64,000 bases of DNA from Brasilonema sennae CENA114 (GTDB lineage Bacteria > Cyanobacteriota > Cyanobacteriia > Cyanobacteriales > Nostocaceae): assembly GCF_006968745.1 (NCBI RefSeq), contig NZ_CP030118.1, positions 1,376,654 through 1,440,653 of the forward strand, written 5' to 3'. The notes under the pieces were generated by a model. It worked only from the letters and a program-made list of their open reading frames with translations, did no database searches and was not told the DNA's origin. Shown here in pieces: positions 27,311 through 35,616 of this stretch. Within the stretch, counting starts at the first letter, position 1; every line of letters starts with the position of its first letter. Made by a program: the position numbers and the translations under genes.

Positions 27311-28858
27311 ATGAACTTTTCTTTTGCTCAGGATGTGTCCATTTATCAGCAGTTGGCTTCAGGGATGCAAGGGCTTGCGCAACTATTGCCTCATAGTCCT
27401 ACGACTCTGCTAGCACAATTGAAATCACAAATTGATTTACTCATTGAGCAACAGATTGTAGCTACTTTGTGGGTTAAACTACCACCTGGAATAATTTGGC
27501 ACTCAGAAATTCAGCGTTATCAGCAACAAGTGAGGATGTCTGGTGTCATTCGTATTTTGCACATTCAGGAAAGCAAAACAGAAGTAGAGGGAGAACAAAC
27601 TGCCTCACCCTCACGCCAGAGACACACCACTGGCACTCAACGAGGAAACTCTCCTGTGTTGACACAAACGCCACGCCTTAGCAAAGATTCTTTGCAAGAG
27701 CACAGCAGTACCTCCCCTACGTCCTCATTTTCCCAATCTTTCCTGGTTCAGAGCGCACCAAATAGCCAGTCACAACGGGAATACTTTGTGATGGTCTTGT
27801 CGTCCCAGTATTGCTGTCTGATTTTGGCTCATAGACCCAATAGATCACGCAAAAACAATTTAGCCAAAGCAAATAGAAAAAAAACTGCACCGTTACTTGC
27901 TGTGACGATTTTTGAGGGACAAACTATTCAACTCGTGTTGGATGTGATGAAATCTGCCATCAGACCACAGTCATCTTTACTTATGCCTGCTGATTTTATT
28001 TGTCCCTCAGCACCAGATCCAACACTTATCAGTCAACTGTTGGCAAAACAACTTCAGCAACAAGATGAAATTTTTCGTCAAAGAACGACAAAGCGTCTTG
28101 CGATAATGCAGCAGAAAAATCAAAAACTCCAAGAGAATCTGCAACTCAAAGATGAATATTTGAGCAATGTGTGCCAGGAACTACGTGCGCCTCTAACACA
28201 CATGAAAACAGCTCTGAGTCTTTTAAATTCTCCTCATTTGAAAATCGCTTCAAAACAACGCTATTTTCAAATGCTTAAACAAGAGTGCGATCGCCAAAAT
28301 GCTCTGATTACTGGAGTGTTTGATATGGTGCAGTTAGAGCGCAATTTACCACAGATGCCTTTGGAGGTTGTACGTCTTTCGGAAGTTGTGCCTGGAGTGG
28401 TAAGTATTTATCAGCCCCTAGCCCGAGAAAAAGGCATCATGGTAGCCTACACTGTAGGAACTCAACTTCCAGCTGTTTGGTGTGTCAGTGGTGGACTAAG
28501 GCAGATTGTAATTAATTTGCTTTCCAACAGCATTAATTTCACCCCCAAAGGTGGACAAGTTTGGGTACAAGGACGTGTTCAGGGTAATTATGTCCAATTG
28601 GAATTTCGCGATACTGGTATTGGTATTGCCGATAGCGATATTCCTAAAATCTTTGAGCGCTTTTATCGCTTACGTCCAACTACAACAGAAGATTCTGGTA
28701 GTGTTGGCTTAGGCTTATCAATTGTGCAATTATTGCTATCTCGCTGTAGTGGCTCTATCTCTGTCAAAAGTAAGCTAAATGAGGGTTCCATTTTTACAGT
28801 GCGGCTGGCGATTGCCTGCGGCAGAGCTGCGCTTAACGCTCCTAGTGATGCCTCATAA
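27311..28858 (+). CDS. Histidine-kinase-like protein lacking the phosphoacceptor His
   Basis: A 515-residue protein. The N-terminal 210 residues look like a DICT-type sensory region (REYFVMVLSSQYCCLILAHR, AVTIFEGQTIQLVLDVMK) with a Ser/Thr-rich insert. Then a helical linker, a HisKA dimerisation region and a HATPase domain with N box (VINLLSNSINF), G1 (FRDTGIGIADSDIP), F box and G2 (GSVGLGLSI). In the H-box, where HELRTPL is expected, the sequence is CQELRAPL; Gln replaces the His. It therefore cannot autophosphorylate in the usual way and may act as a scaffold, a phosphatase or a partner kinase. No response regulator is adjacent. Confidence 0.85.
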   Translation: MNFSFAQDVSIYQQLASGMQGLAQLLPHSPTTLLAQLKSQIDLLIEQQIVATLWVKLPPGIIWHSEIQRYQQQVRMSGVIRILHIQESKTEVEGEQTASPSRQRHTTGTQRGNSPVLTQTPRLSKDSLQEHSSTSPTSSFSQSFLVQSAPNSQSQREYFVMVLSSQYCCLILAHRPNRSRKNNLAKANRKKTAPLLAVTIFEGQTIQLVLDVMKSAIRPQSSLLMPADFICPSAPDPTLISQLLAKQLQQQDEIFRQRTTKRLAIMQQKNQKLQENLQLKDEYLSNVCQELRAPLTHMKTALSLLNSPHLKIASKQRYFQMLKQECDRQNALITGVFDMVQLERNLPQMPLEVVRLSEVVPGVVSIYQPLAREKGIMVAYTVGTQLPAVWCVSGGLRQIVINLLSNSINFTPKGGQVWVQGRVQGNYVQLEFRDTGIGIADSDIPKIFERFYRLRPTTTEDSGSVGLGLSIVQLLLSRCSGSISVKSKLNEGSIFTVRLAIACGRAALNAPSDAS

Positions 28859-28915
28859 CAATTTGTTTGAGCTGGAGATTATGCTGAAAACAGCTCTCAT
28901 GAGAATTTGTGAACA

Positions 28916-29116
28916 TCAAACCGTTTCCCACTTCTTTTTCAAGAGTGCAACAAATGTCGCATACCCTTCTGAAAAGTCGGGTGGATCAGGCACAACATAC
29001 TCTGGAAATTCCTTATAATACCGCCAAGGTTCTGAGGAATTGTGTCGCAAATGTAACACACAATCTGTTGTGCCTGGGGGTTTCCACGTCATTTGACCTG
29101 GGAGAGTGTCAGACAT
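28916..29116 (-). CDS. Small conserved-looking hypothetical protein (66 aa)
   Basis: Start at ATG 29116 is backed by an AGAGG site nine bases upstream; a longer frame to 29185 has none. The protein has many aromatic residues and prolines (MTWKPPGTTDCVLHLRHNSS, EPWRYYKEFPEYVVPD, DFSEGYATFVALLKKKW). The ordered look suggests a real gene. Function unknown. Confidence 0.68.
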   Translation of the reverse strand: MSDTLPGQMTWKPPGTTDCVLHLRHNSSEPWRYYKEFPEYVVPDPPDFSEGYATFVALLKKKWETV

Positions 29117-29384
29117 AAATAACCTCTTAAATATCGTGTTTTTGTTCTTATGGATTTTGACAGACAGGTGAAAAAAATCTGTCAATATTTATACTTTTTT
29201 CTTTTTCTGATCATACAAACTAGATTGTTTAATTTGACAATAGCTGGCTAGAAGTCTTTTTGATAGATTTTCTAACTCCATGAATTTTTTTTGCAAATTC
29301 AACAAAATTATGTATTCCTATGATAGCGTTCCCTCCTTGGATACTGTCTGCCAAGGAGAGGAATTCTTTTCGCATCAAAACACA

Positions 29385-30047
29385 TCACTGCTGAAGCAAG
29401 TTTTCTAGTACAGCTGCGACGACTTGATGATCTGGGTCTTGGCGAAGTTGCCTCAGGCCTTGTTTTGCCTGGGGATGATCAAAGCGCTTCAGTGCCTGAA
29501 CAACATGTATGCGAATTTGTTTAGACTCTGAACCAACCAGCGCCAACAACTGAGACAAAGCGGGTTCCTCAAGACTTGTTAGAGCAAATGTACCAAGCGC
29601 ATCTATGGCATCTGCCTGTACGCTAAAGTCTTCTCCCGCTAAAGCTTGGATGCAGATTTCAAACAATTCGTTAGGACACTCCAGATCAACCAGCACTGCC
29701 AGAATACTACGCCGTACTAGCCAGTGATCATCCCGAAAAAAGGTGAAAACCAGATGAGACGCAGCAACTTTGCCAAACAGAGAAAGAGAACTTGCAGCCT
29801 CTGCCCGGACGTTGGGGGTGTTGTCAAATTTCATCAACTCCAGCAAGGCAGCGAAGGATTCAGCAGTCTGCTGTTTGCCCAGTCCCATCGCAACAAACGA
29901 TCGCACCAGAAATTCCGAATCACGAAGTTTACTAATGAGTAGGGGAACAGCTACCTCTGGTGTATAGTCTTTCAGGGCAGCGATCGCTTTCAATCGATAT
30001 TGAAAATCAGAATTATTTAAACCAGTTTTGATTTCGTGAATATCCAT
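29385..30047 (-). CDS. HEAT-repeat protein of the phycobilin lyase family (CpeZ/NblB-like)
   Basis: A 220-residue all-helical protein made of five to six HEAT/PBS-lyase repeats (LKAIAALKDYTPEVAVPLLI, LVRSFVAMGLGKQQ, VRAEAASSLSLFG, WLVRRSILAVLVD, VQADAIDALGTFA, IRIHVVQALKRFD). Such proteins attach bilins to phycobiliproteins as E/F-type lyases, act as chaperone-like partners (CpeZ), or take part in phycobilisome breakdown (NblB). Size and location beside other phycobilisome genes favour a CpeZ-like role. Start at ATG 30047, with GTG 30062 as alternative. It is divergent from the small gene at 30165. I cannot decide between lyase and NblB roles. Confidence 0.75.
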   Translation of the reverse strand: MDIHEIKTGLNNSDFQYRLKAIAALKDYTPEVAVPLLISKLRDSEFLVRSFVAMGLGKQQTAESFAALLELMKFDNTPNVRAEAASSLSLFGKVAASHLVFTFFRDDHWLVRRSILAVLVDLECPNELFEICIQALAGEDFSVQADAIDALGTFALTSLEEPALSQLLALVGSESKQIRIHVVQALKRFDHPQAKQGLRQLRQDPDHQVVAAVLENLLQQ

Positions 30048-30164
30048 AGCAATATATGGCACAACTTACCATCACTGTAATCAAAAAGGTTTGCTTGGTG
30101 GTGACGTGATCTGAGAAAATCGAGCTTAGACTTTATATAAATACAAATTTAGGAAATACTTAAA

Positions 30165-30404
30165 ATGACTGAAAATTCAGAACAGACGCCAACAGATCAA
30201 ACTTCCCCTGAAGAACTGAGCGAAGTTATTGCAGAATTTGAGGAATATCGCGAAAGGCTGATTAATCAAAGGCTAGCAACGGCGCAAAAAGCTAAGGTGA
30301 TGAAGGCAACCGCACTCGCTCAACTTGAGCCGGAACTTGCCAAAATTGATGCTGTGCTCAAAGACCTGCGCGATCGCCAAACTGCTCTGTTGACGAGTCA
30401 TTAA
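30165..30404 (+). CDS. Small acidic coiled-coil protein
   Basis: A 79-residue protein. An acidic start (TENSEQTPTDQTSPEELSEV) leads into one long helix (FEEYRERLINQRLATAQKAK, LEPELAKIDAVLKDLRDRQT). Preceded by AGGAAA eleven bases upstream of ATG 30165. No family recognised. It stands first in the direction of the cpeF-like operon and could be part of it. Confidence 0.7.
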   Translation: MTENSEQTPTDQTSPEELSEVIAEFEEYRERLINQRLATAQKAKVMKATALAQLEPELAKIDAVLKDLRDRQTALLTSH

Positions 30405-30532
30405 TACAAAAAGGCAGCCATGCTAAAAGTGACACAGCTTATTATACTGTGGTTTAGTGCGATTCATTCTACTCATTTTTGGCATGCACAGCTAGCTCAT
30501 CCCACACAGTCATTGGTGATAGGTAATTGATA

Positions 30533-31453
30533 ATGAGTGATCTGCTCAATAGTGAAACGAAATCCGGCCAGAATTTAATACCACCGTCCCAGGAACAAAC
30601 CGATGCTTTGCTGGAAATGGTTAAGGAGCAAATGGATCTGGACACCTTCAATCCCAATGACCATGAACTCCTCAAACGGATAATTGAGTCTTTAGGAGAT
30701 TCACGCGGGTTGGTTAGGATGCGAGTTGCAGAGACACTCGGTCAAATTGGTGAATTGGCAACTCCATTCTTAATGGAAGCACTGGCAGATCACCCAAATG
30801 TGGTTGTGCGTCGCGCCAGCGCCAAAACTCTGACAATCATCGCCGATCCAAAGGCTGTTCCGGTTCTGGTTCATTCTTTCCTCAATGATGAAGACACAGT
30901 TGTCCAGGGTTCATCAGTAGGTGCGCTGGCTAGGACAGGTGAAACCGCTGTACCACCTTTGCTGGAAATTTTAGCAGACTCAAATTCCTCTGAAAATACC
31001 AAGGGTCATGCCGCATGGGCGCTGGCATTTATCGGCGCACAGGCAAAGGAGTATATTTATAAGGTAATTGACTCCTCATCGCCTGACGTTCGCGCTGCTG
31101 TGATTGGGGCGATCGCCAAAATTCTCCAAGAAAACCCCCAAGAGGAAGCATTTGGGATTGTGGTTAAAGCCCTGGGCGATCCAGACACAAATGTACGCTG
31201 CGAAGCCGCAGCAGTCTTGGGTAATTTGAGCTATCGACCAGCAGTTGCCCACTTGATTTCGTTACTGCATCATCCTGATTGGCAAAGCCGCAAAGCAGCT
31301 GCACTGGCATTAATGAAGATAGGCGATCGCACGGCGTTAGAACCCTTGCAAGCGGCGTTAGGGCAAGAAAGTGAAATAGGAGTTCAACCAGTGATCAAGT
31401 TGGCGATTTCTCAAATAGAGAAACAGTCACAGCAAGATGACGACTGGGAATAA
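30533..31453 (+). CDS. cpeF: HEAT-repeat phycobilin lyase, CpeF/MpeV-like
   Basis: A 306-residue protein with a N-terminal helical segment and at least six HEAT/PBS-lyase repeats (VRMRVAETLGQIGELATPFL, VVVRRASAKTLTIIADPKAV, VVQGSSVGALARTGETAVP, VRAAVIGAIAKIL, VRCEAAAVLGNLSYRPAVAH, WQSRKAAALALMKIGDRTAL). Length and position in a phycoerythrin region fit CpeF, the lyase or partner for the doubly linked bilin on the phycoerythrin beta subunit, but CpcE/CpcF-type relatives cannot be excluded. ATG at 30533. It is followed after 24 bases by the DUF3598 gene and leads a four-gene operon with an orphan phycobiliprotein and a methyltransferase. Confidence 0.72.
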   Translation: MSDLLNSETKSGQNLIPPSQEQTDALLEMVKEQMDLDTFNPNDHELLKRIIESLGDSRGLVRMRVAETLGQIGELATPFLMEALADHPNVVVRRASAKTLTIIADPKAVPVLVHSFLNDEDTVVQGSSVGALARTGETAVPPLLEILADSNSSENTKGHAAWALAFIGAQAKEYIYKVIDSSSPDVRAAVIGAIAKILQENPQEEAFGIVVKALGDPDTNVRCEAAAVLGNLSYRPAVAHLISLLHHPDWQSRKAAALALMKIGDRTALEPLQAALGQESEIGVQPVIKLAISQIEKQSQQDDDWE

Positions 31454-31477
31454 GAAATCCAGGTTGAAACAAGTCAT

Positions 31478-32479
31478 ATGAAATCCCAATGGGACTGTGT
31501 ATTGCAAAACCTGGGAGAGTGGCACGGATCATTTACCCGTGTCTCGCCCCAGGGAGAACTTATGGAGGATATAAAAAGCGTCATTTTCCTGGAAGCAGTG
31601 AACGACAATCAAGCCATTCACCTGGTTTTGCGTCGCTACTATCCTACTCCTGGTTCAGATGAACTCAAGCCTCAAGATTTGGTGCTAGACTTCAGTTCGC
31701 CCGGTGTCGGATCACGATATTTTGAAACTGGAGCTTTTTGTGAAGGTCCAGTGTACTTTGGATCTCGTACTCCGTTTGGAGCTGAGTTCAGTTTTATTGG
31801 TGGCGATTCCTTGCCTGTTGTAGAAGAACAGCAGCACTGTAGAACGGGCGATGCCTCCGCGCGCCCTACTGCCAACCCTGTTCTTCCAGAACAGGGTTCC
31901 CCGAATCTCCGATTCGGGGCAACCAGGCGTAGCCTGGTTGGGCAGTATACGGGCGATCGCCGCATGCGTTTGATTCAACAGTTTGATTCCTCTAATAGCC
32001 AGCTATACAGATTGACGTTGGTTCGAGAACAACGAGCTGGAACCAACGCACCAGAACGCCCAACTTTGGTTCTGGAGGATTTACTTGGAGAATGGGAAGG
32101 AATTGCAGTCACTTTATATTTAGATTCGCGTCCACCTGTCACCACTTCCACCACCCTCAAGCTTGCTCGCACTTCCCAAAATGAATGTGTACAACATTTA
32201 TTTTGGGGGGAAGAGGAAACCCAGCATACGATGACAATTGCGGCTGATAGTAAAGGATCACGCCTGGACTTTGACCACGAGTCTCTAGCTTACCAAGTTT
32301 TACTATTACCCGATGGCGCATCTTCGACTTGTCCAACCCAGATAAAACCAGGACACCCTTTCTTTCTCGAAGCTGGCTGGTTATTTCAGCCCGGTTTACG
32401 CCAGCGCATGATTCGTGCATATAATGACCAAGGGAAGTGGAGTAGCTTGACTTTCGTGAATGAGCACCGAATAAGTTAG
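31478..32479 (+). CDS. DUF3598 (calycin-like) protein with in-frame palindromic insertion
   Basis: A 333-residue protein of the cyanobacterial DUF3598 type, whose calycin-like barrel is shared with the CpcS/CpcT bilin lyases. N-terminal WDCVLQNLGEWHGSFTRVSP and internal RRMRLIQQFDSSNSQLYRLT, with C-terminal LLGEWEGIAVTLY, a second barrel-like repeat. Residues about 122-157 (including TANPVLPEQGSP and RSLVGQ) come from a 105-bp insertion of hairpins that keeps the frame. Genes on both sides are phycobiliprotein-related, so a role in chromophore handling is plausible but unproven. Spacing is 24 bases on each side. Confidence 0.8.
   Translation: MKSQWDCVLQNLGEWHGSFTRVSPQGELMEDIKSVIFLEAVNDNQAIHLVLRRYYPTPGSDELKPQDLVLDFSSPGVGSRYFETGAFCEGPVYFGSRTPFGAEFSFIGGDSLPVVEEQQHCRTGDASARPTANPVLPEQGSPNLRFGATRRSLVGQYTGDRRMRLIQQFDSSNSQLYRLTLVREQRAGTNAPERPTLVLEDLLGEWEGIAVTLYLDSRPPVTTSTTLKLARTSQNECVQHLFWGEEETQHTMTIAADSKGSRLDFDHESLAYQVLLLPDGASSTCPTQIKPGHPFFLEAGWLFQPGLRQRMIRAYNDQGKWSSLTFVNEHRIS
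31844..31957 (+). repeat. In-frame 105-bp hairpin cassette between 9-bp direct repeats
   Basis: Direct repeats ACGGGCGAT lie at 31844-31852 and 31949-31957, exactly 105 bases apart. Between them are three abutting perfect hairpins, each with a 3-base loop: AACCCTGTTCT stem (31874-31898), CCCCGAATC stem (31899-31919) and CAACCAGGC stem (31920-31940). Removing one repeat plus the cassette leaves the coding frame open and joins conserved-looking sequence. The second direct repeat is part of a HIP1 site. Confidence 0.88.
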
Positions 32480-32502
32480 TACAAGAACGCACAAGAGAAA
32501 AC

Positions 32503-33084
32503 ATGAAGCCTGAACTCAGTGAAGCAGTCAAAGAACTCATTCAAAAAGCGAGAATTGTCAGTTTTTCCAGCTGGGAGACGACGCAGCCAAGAGCGATCAT
32601 TCCTCTGTTCCAAGCAGCCGATGATCAAGGGCGATATCTCACCGATGAAGATTTACAGCAGATCCAAACCCTTTCCCCCGAAACCTCAGGATTCATCCCA
32701 GTCGCACGGTTGTTGCGCGATCGCGTCACTGAAATCGTAGACGAAGCCCGAGAACAAGTGCTGATAACTTTCCCTGGCATTACTCAACCCGGAGGTGGTC
32801 TTTACCCACCAGAGCGTGCCGAAGCTTGCTGGCGTGATTTTTGGCACTTTCTGCGCTGCATTACTTATGGTATCGCCGATCAACACATTGAGTACACAAG
32901 CCCCACCGGACTACATCACATGAATGTATTGTATCAAGAGCTACAAGTTCCGTTAGATGCAATGGTAGTTGGTTTGGAAAATATTAAAATTGCGAGTTTG
33001 AAGTGGATTGACTCTGAGGAGCAAGCAGCCCTCGGTCCCTATTTTGACCATCTGATTACTCAACTAAAATGTTTCAAACCCTGA
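32503..33084 (+). CDS. Orphan phycobiliprotein-like protein
   Basis: A 193-residue globin-like protein. The stretch ERAEACWRDFWHFLRCITYG lines up with the chromophore region of phycobiliproteins (AACLRDLEIILRYVTYA in phycoerythrin), keeping the bilin-binding Cys and the Arg-Asp that hold the tetrapyrrole. GLHHMNVLYQELQVPLDAMV matches the following helices. It is longer at both ends than an alpha or beta subunit and is not next to a partner subunit. It may bind a bilin as a carrier, sensor or assembly factor. Its place after the CpeF-like and DUF3598 genes supports a phycobilisome role. Function is inferred. Confidence 0.78.
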   Translation: MKPELSEAVKELIQKARIVSFSSWETTQPRAIIPLFQAADDQGRYLTDEDLQQIQTLSPETSGFIPVARLLRDRVTEIVDEAREQVLITFPGITQPGGGLYPPERAEACWRDFWHFLRCITYGIADQHIEYTSPTGLHHMNVLYQELQVPLDAMVVGLENIKIASLKWIDSEEQAALGPYFDHLITQLKCFKP

Positions 33085-33123
33085 AGACTCAAAAGCAAAA
33101 AACTGATAACTGATAACTGAACA

Positions 33124-34320
33124 ATGGATTCCTCTCACGCAGTCAGCTCGGCAGTTGCCAAACTTTACAACACCTATCCCTTTCCTCCAGATCCGCTTCT
33201 TGACGAACCCCCACCAGGATATAACTGGCGATGGAACTGGAACACAGCTTATAACTTCTGCACAGGGCGCAAACCTGAGCGAGAAAATGTTCGTATTCTC
33301 GATGCGGGATGCGGAACGGGAGCAGGAACAGAGTATATCGTACACCTAAATCCCCATGCTCAGGTAGTCGCGATTGATTTGAGTGCAGGGGCGATCGCAG
33401 TTGCCCGCGAACGTTGTCAGCGTTCCGGAGCTGATGGGGTTGAGTTTCACAACCTGAGTCTGTATGATGTGGAACAGGTATCGGGTGAATTCGACTATAT
33501 CAATTGCGTTGGCGTTTTACACCATCTCCCCGATCCCATCAAGGGCATACAAAGTCTGGCGGGTAAGCTGGCTGCGGGGGGGTTGATGCATATTTTTGTG
33601 TATGCTGAATTGGGACGTTGGGAAATTACGCTGATGCAGAAAGCGATCGCACTTCTCCAAGGCGATCGCCGTGGAGACTATCAGGATGGCGTGAAAGTCG
33701 GTCGAGAAATCTTTGCTAACCTACCGGAAAATAACCGACTGTTAAAACGGGAAAAGGAACGTTGGTCGCTGGAAAATCACCGCGATGGTTACTTTGCCGA
33801 TATGTACGTCCATCCCCAGGAAATAGACTATCGCATCGAGACTTTGTTTGAGTTGATTGATGCCTCTGGGTTAGAGTTCATCGGCTTCTCAAATCCTTTG
33901 TACTGGGAATTGGAACGGTTGATTGGTCAACAACCAGATTTGATGGAACGAGCAGCACACCTGAGCGAACGTCAACGCTATCGTCTCACAGAACTTCTTG
34001 ATCCAGAAATCAGCCACTACGAATTCTTCCTCGGTCGTCCTCCAATATCCCGTGTGGATTGGTCAGATGACACGACTCTTGTCAATTCCATTCCCGAACG
34101 CAGTCCATGCATGGAAGGGTGGCCAAGTCAAGTCATCCTAGATTATAACTATCAAGTCGTCAGACTTAGTGAAGCAGAGTATGCTTTTATAGAGGCTTGT
34201 GACAATGCTCAGGGACAGGAAACGGTTGAGGCATTAATACAGAAGGCGGGGATGGATTTGGAGGGAGTGCGATCGCTCCAAAAACGTCAGTTGATTCTGC
34301 TTACACCGAAGCCGTGGTAA
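33124..34320 (+). CDS. SAM-dependent methyltransferase, CpcM-like
   Basis: A 398-residue class I methyltransferase. Motif I is ILDAGCGTGAGTEY, followed by VVAIDLSAGAIAVA, an acidic motif II (DYINCVGVLHHL) and motif III. The start AKLYNTYPFPPDPLLDEPP with NWRWNWNTAYNFC matches my memory of cyanobacterial CpcM, the enzyme that methylates the conserved Asn72 of phycobiliprotein beta subunits. Location in the phycobilisome cluster agrees. It ends the operon starting at 30533, with a heptamer repeat (CTGATAA units, 33104-33119) in the 39-base gap upstream. Family identity beyond methyltransferase is from memory. Confidence 0.82.
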   Translation: MDSSHAVSSAVAKLYNTYPFPPDPLLDEPPPGYNWRWNWNTAYNFCTGRKPERENVRILDAGCGTGAGTEYIVHLNPHAQVVAIDLSAGAIAVARERCQRSGADGVEFHNLSLYDVEQVSGEFDYINCVGVLHHLPDPIKGIQSLAGKLAAGGLMHIFVYAELGRWEITLMQKAIALLQGDRRGDYQDGVKVGREIFANLPENNRLLKREKERWSLENHRDGYFADMYVHPQEIDYRIETLFELIDASGLEFIGFSNPLYWELERLIGQQPDLMERAAHLSERQRYRLTELLDPEISHYEFFLGRPPISRVDWSDDTTLVNSIPERSPCMEGWPSQVILDYNYQVVRLSEAEYAFIEACDNAQGQETVEALIQKAGMDLEGVRSLQKRQLILLTPKPW

Positions 34321-34378
34321 TAATGTGACTTCAAAAAAAAGTGAGTTTTTTGTTGACTCAACGTCTATTGCGTTTCAG

Positions 34379-34408
34379 CATTTAATAGTACTGCAGTACT
34401 ATTAAATG
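34379..34408. repeat. 30-bp perfect palindrome
   Basis: Uninterrupted inverted repeat with arms beginning CATTTAATAGTACTG, between the convergent methyltransferase and AraC genes. No T-run follows on either side, so it is not a classical terminator. It could be a protein site or a cruciform-forming repeat. Confidence 0.9.
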
Positions 34409-34509
34409 AGGCAATCAAAAGTGCTAATGCTTTTATCGTCAAAGGTTATACTATTTCACGATCAGACCTGATACACCTAATACAAATAATGGGTTTCTAA
34501 TTCTTTCCC

Positions 34510-35427
34510 TCAGGCTACCCGTAACCGTTCAATATCCCTGATGGGCGGCGCACCAAACATGCGAGCATATTCGCGGCTGAACTGCGAAGTGCTCTCATAG
34601 CCAACCTGATAAGCAGCCTGTGTTGCATCGAGATTCTCGGCAAGCATAATCTGACGTGCTGTTAATAGTCTCAATTGTTTTTGATATTGCAGCGGACTCA
34701 TCGAGGTGACTGCCTTGAAATGGCGGTGGAACGATGCAGGAGACATGTTCGCTGCAAGAGCCAAATCCTCAACCCGCAACGGTTTTGTAAAATCTGCTTT
34801 GAGCTGTTTAATAACTTCAGCAATCCGCTGCATATTGCTCCCAGAGGTAGCAATCTGACGAACCGCTTCGCTTTGTTCACCCATAAGTAAACGGTAATAG
34901 ATTTCGCGGATGATCATCGGTGCTAAAAACGGGATATCCTGCGGTGTATCTAAAAGCTTTGTCAGCCGGAGGGCGCAATCAATCAAGAGTGGCGAGGCAT
35001 CGCTAATGAACCAGCCTCTGACTGATTCTTTCTTACCGATGTCTGGGTTCGTTTGAGCAATAATGTCACAAAGTTGGGCTGGGTTTAGCTTCAGCTTAAA
35101 TCCCAGATAGGGCTGTTCGGGAGTTGCCTTTACCACACATGCGCTCATCAGTAAATCCATTGAAACAACCAGATACTGAGCAACGCCGTACTGATAGGTT
35201 TCCTCATTCAGCAACACTTCTTTTTTGCCCTGCACCACAATGGCGAGAAGCGGTTCGCTGACACCCTGAATTGCTTTGGAAGTATCACATTCTCGCGTGA
35301 ACGCTAAGGGATTGATCGCAGTTGCATGGGCACCGTTTCCCTTGCCGTCAGTATGCCTCGCAACCAATGCCGCCAGTTCTTCACATTTGGTGTTCGCTGT
35401 CTCCTGGCTCAGTGTCTCAATCGTCAT
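34510..35427 (-). CDS. AraC-family transcriptional regulator
   Basis: A 305-residue regulator. The N-terminal half is an AraC_N (cupin-like) sensor domain (QGVSEPLLAIVVQGKKEVLL, YLVVSMDLLMSACVVKATPE). The C-terminal 100 residues hold two helix-turn-helix motifs (VEDLALAANMSPASFHRHFK, AAYQVGYESTSQFSREYARM). It is divergent from an aldo-keto reductase gene, 190 bases away, and probably controls it and the downstream SDR gene. Effector unknown. Confidence 0.93.
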   Translation of the reverse strand: MTIETLSQETANTKCEELAALVARHTDGKGNGAHATAINPLAFTRECDTSKAIQGVSEPLLAIVVQGKKEVLLNEETYQYGVAQYLVVSMDLLMSACVVKATPEQPYLGFKLKLNPAQLCDIIAQTNPDIGKKESVRGWFISDASPLLIDCALRLTKLLDTPQDIPFLAPMIIREIYYRLLMGEQSEAVRQIATSGSNMQRIAEVIKQLKADFTKPLRVEDLALAANMSPASFHRHFKAVTSMSPLQYQKQLRLLTARQIMLAENLDATQAAYQVGYESTSQFSREYARMFGAPPIRDIERLRVA

Positions 35428-35616
35428 GTTGAATTTTTGACTGATTTAACCATGTGCCCATTATAGGAAATATTTCTTCGTTGCCAATGCCTTGCTTGAG
35501 AGGATTAGGCAATCATCTGCAAGGTTTGTGTATTCATGCTAAAGCTGATCAAGCCTATGATTAACCCATGCGCAAGAATAAGACTGAAAATCGCAAGTTA
35601 AATCAGGAGAACTTTA

